Assembly (NCBI GenBank): GCA_016281165.1
Contig: JAEEIC010000019.1
Location: forward strand, 1-8,899
DNA from: Bacillota bacterium
Lineage (GTDB): Bacteria; Bacillota; Clostridia; Peptostreptococcales; Anaerovoracaceae
Reading direction: 5' to 3'
Length of the DNA stretch: 8,899 bases
The notes beneath the pieces are model-generated. The model was given only the letters and a program-made list of their open reading frames with translations. It searched no databases and was not told the DNA's origin. The translations under genes and the position numbers were made by a program. This document shows positions 5,439 through 8,899 of the stretch, piece by piece (position 1 is the first letter of the stretch; each line of letters begins with the position of its first letter).

Positions 5439-8400
5439 CTACTTCATCATTTCCGCGAAGCGCATGAAGAAGGTCGCCGCCTCCGCCCTGCCGGCATTGC
5501 CCTGGGGAGCGAGCACAGACTCGCTGCGTCCTTCCATCAGGCCGCTGCCGCAGGCCCACTGCATCGCGGGCATCGCCCACTCGCTGATGTCGAAGGCGTC
5601 GTCGTAGCTGAGGATATTGGTGTCCTCACCCACGGAAACGTCCCTGCCCTTCAGCTGCGCGTAGCGCCAGAGTATGGTCACGAACTGCTCGCGGGTGATG
5701 TTGTCGTTCGGGCCGAAGAGGCCGTTACCGTAGCCTTCGACGACGCCGTTTTCGGCCGCCCACTTGATGGGCTCGCTGAACCACTTGCCTTCGGGCACGT
5801 CGGTGAAGGGCATCTCGCCCTCAGCCGCGGGCTGGCCCTCGAGGCGCCAGAGGATGGTGACTATCATCGCCCTGGTGGTGGTCGCCTTGGGAGCGAACCT
5901 GCCGCCGCCCACGCCCTCCATGAGGCCGTTCAGCAGCACGTAGTCGATGGGCTCATGGTACCAGGCGCCCAGATCGACGTCGCTGAAGGCCGAAGCCGGG
6001 CACTGATGTCCGGGAGCCAGCGGGACCAGATCCTCGTCGATGGTCTCGGCCGGGGCCGTGTCGCTGCCTCCGCCGGAGCCGGAACCGCCTCCGCCCGTGC
6101 GCCTGGCCGCCGCCGTGACGGTGACGTCGCCGGCGGGCATCACGAAGGTGGTGGTCTCGGACCTGCGGTCCTCGAACTCCACGCCCTCGTCAGCGCTGCT
6201 CCATCTGGTGAAGCTGTAGTTGTTCCTGGCGGTCCAGGTGATCGTTACGGTCTCGCCTTCTTTGGCGGTCTGCCTGTCGGCGGTGCCGCCCTCCACGGTG
6301 ATCTTGTACTCCTGCTCGGGCTCGGTCTCGGCCTCGCTGACGGTGAACTCGATCTCGACCGCGGCGTCTTCGTAATTGCCGGAGGTGACGCTGACGGTGA
6401 CCCTGACGGTCTCGCCGGCCTTGGCTCCGTTGTTGGTGACGGTTATCTTTCCGTCCTCATCGACGGTGACTGTGACGTTCTCATTATCGCATTCCGCCTT
6501 GAATACGGGGTCCGCGATATCCTCGGGCAGGCCCTGGATCTGGGTCTCGCAGGACTCGTCGTCCTCGCTCATCTCGGGCGCCTCGGCCGTGAGACGGGGA
6601 GCTTCTCCCTTTTCGACGGTGACGGTGACGGTCACGCTCTGATCCTTATAGGTGACGGTGACCTCCACCTCGCCCGGTTCACCAAAGGTCTCGGGCTCAA
6701 ATGTGAGCTCGTCGGTATCGATCTCTTCGATGACGGTCCCGTCGGCGAAGGTGGCCTTGATGACCATGCCTTCGGGATCGAAGCTCTCGCCCACCTTGTA
6801 GACGGTGATGGCGGGGCCGGTCACCAGCTCGATCTCCTCGAGAGCGTTCTCAAGGACCTCGATGCTGACAGTGCCGACAGCGTTCAGATAGTTGTCGGTA
6901 TCGATGGGTATGTAGGTCCAGGCGTAATCATTGGTCCCGGCGGTGAAGCTCTGACCCGCGTCGAGAGTAAGCTCTCCGCCCGCGGGATCGCAGTCTCCGA
7001 TGAGCGCCACATCGCTGAGCGGGGTGGACTCGTAGATCTCTTCGGGGATCTCTACCCCGACGTTCTCGGCGGTAGACTGAGCCTTCTTGATGGTGAATTC
7101 TACAGTGACATCTCCGATGAAGTTATGCTCGCCCCAAATGATGACAAAGGCCCGACCGGCGCTCTCGTTGTCCAAGTAGCTGAGCGTGTAGTCGACGTCC
7201 TTTTGGAGCGTCATGCCTTTGAAGCTGATCTCAAGCTCGGGAAACTTGAGGCTGCCGTCATAGGTGACGGGCGCGATATCTTCGATATCAGCGGACGAGA
7301 TGTCGGCACTGTTGACGGTTATACTGCAGGACGCGTCAGCGGAGGCGTAGATATCGTCTTCCTCCGCGGCGGCGGTTATCGTGGCCTGGCCTTTCCCGAC
7401 TATGTTGACCTCGCCGCTCTCTTCGTCTACGGTCACCACATCCTCATTGCTGCTGGTGAATTTGACGGCGGTCCGGGCGCCTTCGGCTGTAAGGGTGAAG
7501 GGATCGTCGCCGTAGGTCACCTCAAGATCGTCTCCCAGGTCTATTATCTGGGCGGTCTTGGGGGTCACGGAGACGGTCACCTGCTTCGATGCCATAGAAT
7601 AATTCCGGGTCGAGCCTGCCATTATCAGAAGACTGAACGAGCCCTCCGTATTCCCCGCCGTGAGCGTGCTGCCGTTTAATCTGGTCCCTGAGGGAAGACT
7701 GAACGCATCGAAGCTGAGCTCGCCCTCAGCGCTGGCCATGGTCTTAAGATCGGTCTCGCTGCCGAAGACCACGCTGAAATCCTGAGCCTCTATGGTCTGA
7801 TCGGCCTGGTTGATAAAGAAATTCTCAGCCGCTGTACCTTTGAAGTTTCCTTTGCCGTTGACGAATACGATCGCCGGGCCCGCATCTGTGTTGTCATGAT
7901 ATTCGACCGTGTAATCCGTGCCCTTCAGGAGCTCCTCGTTCTTGAAGGTGACCACGGGTTCGGGAGTTTGAGGCTCGCCGTTGTAGGTGAAGCTGCCGCT
8001 GACGGTGACACTGACGTCTTTGTCGGTGAGGGGTCTTTGGTAGACCTCGAAGTTCATACTCAGAGTCGCTTCATTATAGTTCTCGTTCCCCGCGGCGGTG
8101 ACCTTGAGTCTGGCGCTGCCGGCGTTCAGCGGCAGGATCCTATCGTTCGTCGAGGATATCTCCGCGATGTTCCCGTCGTCGATCGACAGTGAGTAAGAGG
8201 TCTTGTAACCGGAAACGCTCAGCGCCGCTCCGTCGCCGCCGTATATGAGCTCTCCGGTCATCGAGACGGTGAGATACTGATCGGCCTTCTCGATGTCGAA
8301 ATCAGCGGTCTTAAACCCGGCAAAGTTGCCGATGCCTTTGATGTACACGAGAGCAGTTCCAGCGTCGACGTTGAACTCGTAATCGAGGATATAGTCAGTG

Positions 8401-8899
8401 CCCTTGACCAGGGTCTCGCCGTTGAAAGTGACGGCAGGCTCCGGTGTGTGCGGCTCACCGTTATAGACGAAGGTGCCTTCCACCTTGGCATCAGCCTTCG
8501 AGATATCCGCGGGAATGACATGGATCGTGACTGACTCAGTCCAGGCGTTGTAATGCTCATCTGCCGCAGCGGTGATCGTGACGGTCGTGCCTCCGGCCTT
8601 GTTGACGGTGATGGAGCCGTCGTCCGCGACGCTGAACGCGTCGCCTGCGACATAAAAACTGAGGCCGGTCTTGTTGCCCGTGACTTCGATAGTCTTACCC
8701 TCATCTCCGTAGGTCAGCTCATCCGGGACCGAGACCGCGCATTCCTGATCGGCCTTTTCGACCGTCACGCTGATCTCGGCAGTCTTTCCTTCGTAGCTCA
8801 CCGTGACGGTGATCCCTTCTCCGACTTCTTCGAAGGTCTCGGGGCTCACGGTATAATCGGTGATCTCCGCGGAATCTCCGTTGGCGTAATTACCGGTTA
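5439..8899 (-). CDS. SLH-domain surface protein with bacterial Ig-like modules (5' end beyond right edge)
   Basis: The frame is open to the right edge, so the start and signal peptide are missing. The GTG at 8849 lies inside an Ig-like domain and is not a real start. The 1152 visible codons encode, from N to C, a truncated Ig-like domain ending EISVTVEK. Next come Ig-like modules of two alternating kinds joined by ADQ or AQ linkers (about 7080-8750) and a Big_3-like domain (6609-6842, FDPEGMVIKATFADGT). A further beta-rich segment follows, then a divergent InlB-B-like repeat (6105-6314, ending in FVMPAGDVTVTAA). A Gly/Ser linker (6060-6095) leads into three SLH domains ending at the TAG (5439-5441). 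SLH triplets anchor proteins non-covalently to secondary cell-wall polymer, so this is an exported, cell-wall-bound protein. The Ig-like arms suggest a structural or adhesive role. No catalytic domain is visible. The visible part is acidic. Confidence 0.92.
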   Translation of the reverse strand, partial: TGNYANGDSAEITDYTVSPETFEEVGEGITVTVSYEGKTAEISVTVEKADQECAVSVPDELTYGDEGKTIEVTGNKTGLSFYVAGDAFSVADDGSITVNKAGGTTVTITAAADEHYNAWTESVTIHVIPADISKADAKVEGTFVYNGEPHTPEPAVTFNGETLVKGTDYILDYEFNVDAGTALVYIKGIGNFAGFKTADFDIEKADQYLTVSMTGELIYGGDGAALSVSGYKTSYSLSIDDGNIAEISSTNDRILPLNAGSARLKVTAAGNENYNEATLSMNFEVYQRPLTDKDVSVTVSGSFTYNGEPQTPEPVVTFKNEELLKGTDYTVEYHDNTDAGPAIVFVNGKGNFKGTAAENFFINQADQTIEAQDFSVVFGSETDLKTMASAEGELSFDAFSLPSGTRLNGSTLTAGNTEGSFSLLIMAGSTRNYSMASKQVTVSVTPKTAQIIDLGDDLEVTYGDDPFTLTAEGARTAVKFTSSNEDVVTVDEESGEVNIVGKGQATITAAAEEDDIYASADASCSITVNSADISSADIEDIAPVTYDGSLKFPELEISFKGMTLQKDVDYTLSYLDNESAGRAFVIIWGEHNFIGDVTVEFTIKKAQSTAENVGVEIPEEIYESTPLSDVALIGDCDPAGGELTLDAGQSFTAGTNDYAWTYIPIDTDNYLNAVGTVSIEVLENALEEIELVTGPAITVYKVGESFDPEGMVIKATFADGTVIEEIDTDELTFEPETFGEPGEVEVTVTYKDQSVTVTVTVEKGEAPRLTAEAPEMSEDDESCETQIQGLPEDIADPVFKAECDNENVTVTVDEDGKITVTNNGAKAGETVRVTVSVTSGNYEDAAVEIEFTVSEAETEPEQEYKITVEGGTADRQTAKEGETVTITWTARNNYSFTRWSSADEGVEFEDRRSETTTFVMPAGDVTVTAAARRTGGGGSGSGGGSDTAPAETIDEDLVPLAPGHQCPASAFSDVDLGAWYHEPIDYVLLNGLMEGVGGGRFAPKATTTRAMIVTILWRLEGQPAAEGEMPFTDVPEGKWFSEPIKWAAENGVVEGYGNGLFGPNDNITREQFVTILWRYAQLKGRDVSVGEDTNILSYDDAFDISEWAMPAMQWACGSGLMEGRSESVLAPQGNAGRAEAATFFMRFAEMMK
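5442..5999 (-). repeat. Three C-terminal SLH (S-layer homology) domains
   Basis: SLH1 (about 5838-5999) has AFSDVDLGAWYHEPIDY and TTTRAMIVTILWRLEG. SLH2 (5652-5813) has FTDVPEGKWFSEPIKW, GYGNGLFGPNDNITREQ and VTILWRYAQ. SLH3 (5442-5615) is more diverged, with YDDAFDISEWAMPAMQWA and GRAEAATFFMRF. At the motif that reads TRAE in well-studied wall-binding SLH domains, the three copies read TRAM, TREQ and GRAE. The protein ends directly after SLH3. Confidence 0.93.
7077..7301 (-). repeat. Ig-like 'DY...AG...NF.G' module, copy C (most diverged)
   Basis: Within the surface protein, this segment reads ISSADIEDIAPVTYDGS, then VDYTLSYLDNESAG, then HNFIGDVTVEFTIKKAQ. It keeps the spacing of the key residues of copies A and B but replaces YNGEP with YDGSL and KGTDY with KDVDY. 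It is followed by an unrelated Ig-like segment in place of an ADQ-started one. Confidence 0.75.
7800..8030 (-). repeat. Ig-like 'YNGEP...KGTDY...DAG...GNF.G' module, copy B
   Basis: This copy carries FTYNGEPQTPEPVVTF, LLKGTDYTVEYHDNTDAG and GKGNFKG, and ends with the linker NQADQ. It aligns with copy A along its length at the protein level. Synonymous positions differ freely, so it is not a recent duplicate. Confidence 0.85.
8280..8504 (-). repeat. Ig-like 'YNGEP...KGTDY...DAG...GNF.G' module, copy A
   Basis: This copy carries FVYNGEPHTPEPAVTF, LVKGTDYILDY, NVDAGTALVYIKGIGNFAG and the closing linker EKADQ. It is preceded and followed by Ig-like segments of the other kind that start after ADQ and contain L-x-YG-x-D/E-G. 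This shows the two-domain repeating unit. Confidence 0.85.

Noticed and set aside
6609..6660. Short GACGGT-type nucleotide repeats in the surface gene as a microsatellite
   Set aside because: They reflect repeated Val-Thr codons in beta strands and are not a perfect tandem repeat likely to slip.
5427..7679. Plus-strand open frame of 750 codons opposite the surface-protein gene
   Set aside because: The opposite strand encodes recognisable SLH and Ig-like domains. The plus-strand product is low-complexity and starts within the terminator hairpin.
8847..8849. GTG as the start of the surface protein
   Set aside because: The reading frame continues upstream to the window edge with Ig-like sequence (YANGDSAEITDYTVSPE), so the GTG is an internal valine codon.

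Overview
This is a GC-rich window of about 8.9 kb with ordinary bacterial gene organisation. It holds six protein genes, two of them cut by the window edges. SLH domains following Ig-like repeats, a CbiK-type cobaltochelatase and a cysteine-bearing LUD-domain protein suggest an anaerobic bacterium with a Gram-positive type envelope, most likely a GC-rich Clostridia-like Firmicute. Synergistota or a relative cannot be excluded from sequence alone. Good Shine-Dalgarno sites and sigma70/sigmaA-like promoters fit this.

Layout. (1) Positions 1-2852, minus strand: two overlapping genes for the halves of a heterodimeric ABC exporter. The promoter-proximal half (1008-2852) is complete and has Asp where the catalytic Glu of the ATPase site is expected. 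Only the membrane domain of its partner (1-1018) is in the window. (2) Positions 2853-3063: a divergent promoter region with an imperfect inverted repeat lying between the two predicted -35 boxes. (3) Positions 3064-4638, plus strand: cbiL and cbiK, two consecutive early steps of anaerobic cobalamin synthesis (cobalt insertion into sirohydrochlorin, then C20 methylation). (4) Positions 4690-5344, plus strand: a LUD-domain gene with its own strong promoter and a C-terminal four-cysteine cluster. (5) Positions 5393-5428: a strong hairpin terminator between convergent genes, probably working in both directions. (6) Positions 5439-8899, minus strand: the C-terminal 1152 codons of a large surface protein with alternating Ig-like modules, an InlB-B-like repeat, a Gly/Ser linker and three SLH domains. 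Its start and signal peptide lie beyond the right edge.

How the parts relate. CbiK and CbiL act in sequence on the same intermediate and are probably co-transcribed. The exporter shares only their divergent control region, so a functional link is possible but unproven. The LUD gene and the surface protein look like independent units.

I found no RNA gene, CRISPR array, insertion sequence or phage gene. Nothing here is convincingly a new system. The leads I rank highest are the inverted repeat between the divergent promoters, the LUD protein's cysteine cluster and the modular, compositionally uneven surface protein.
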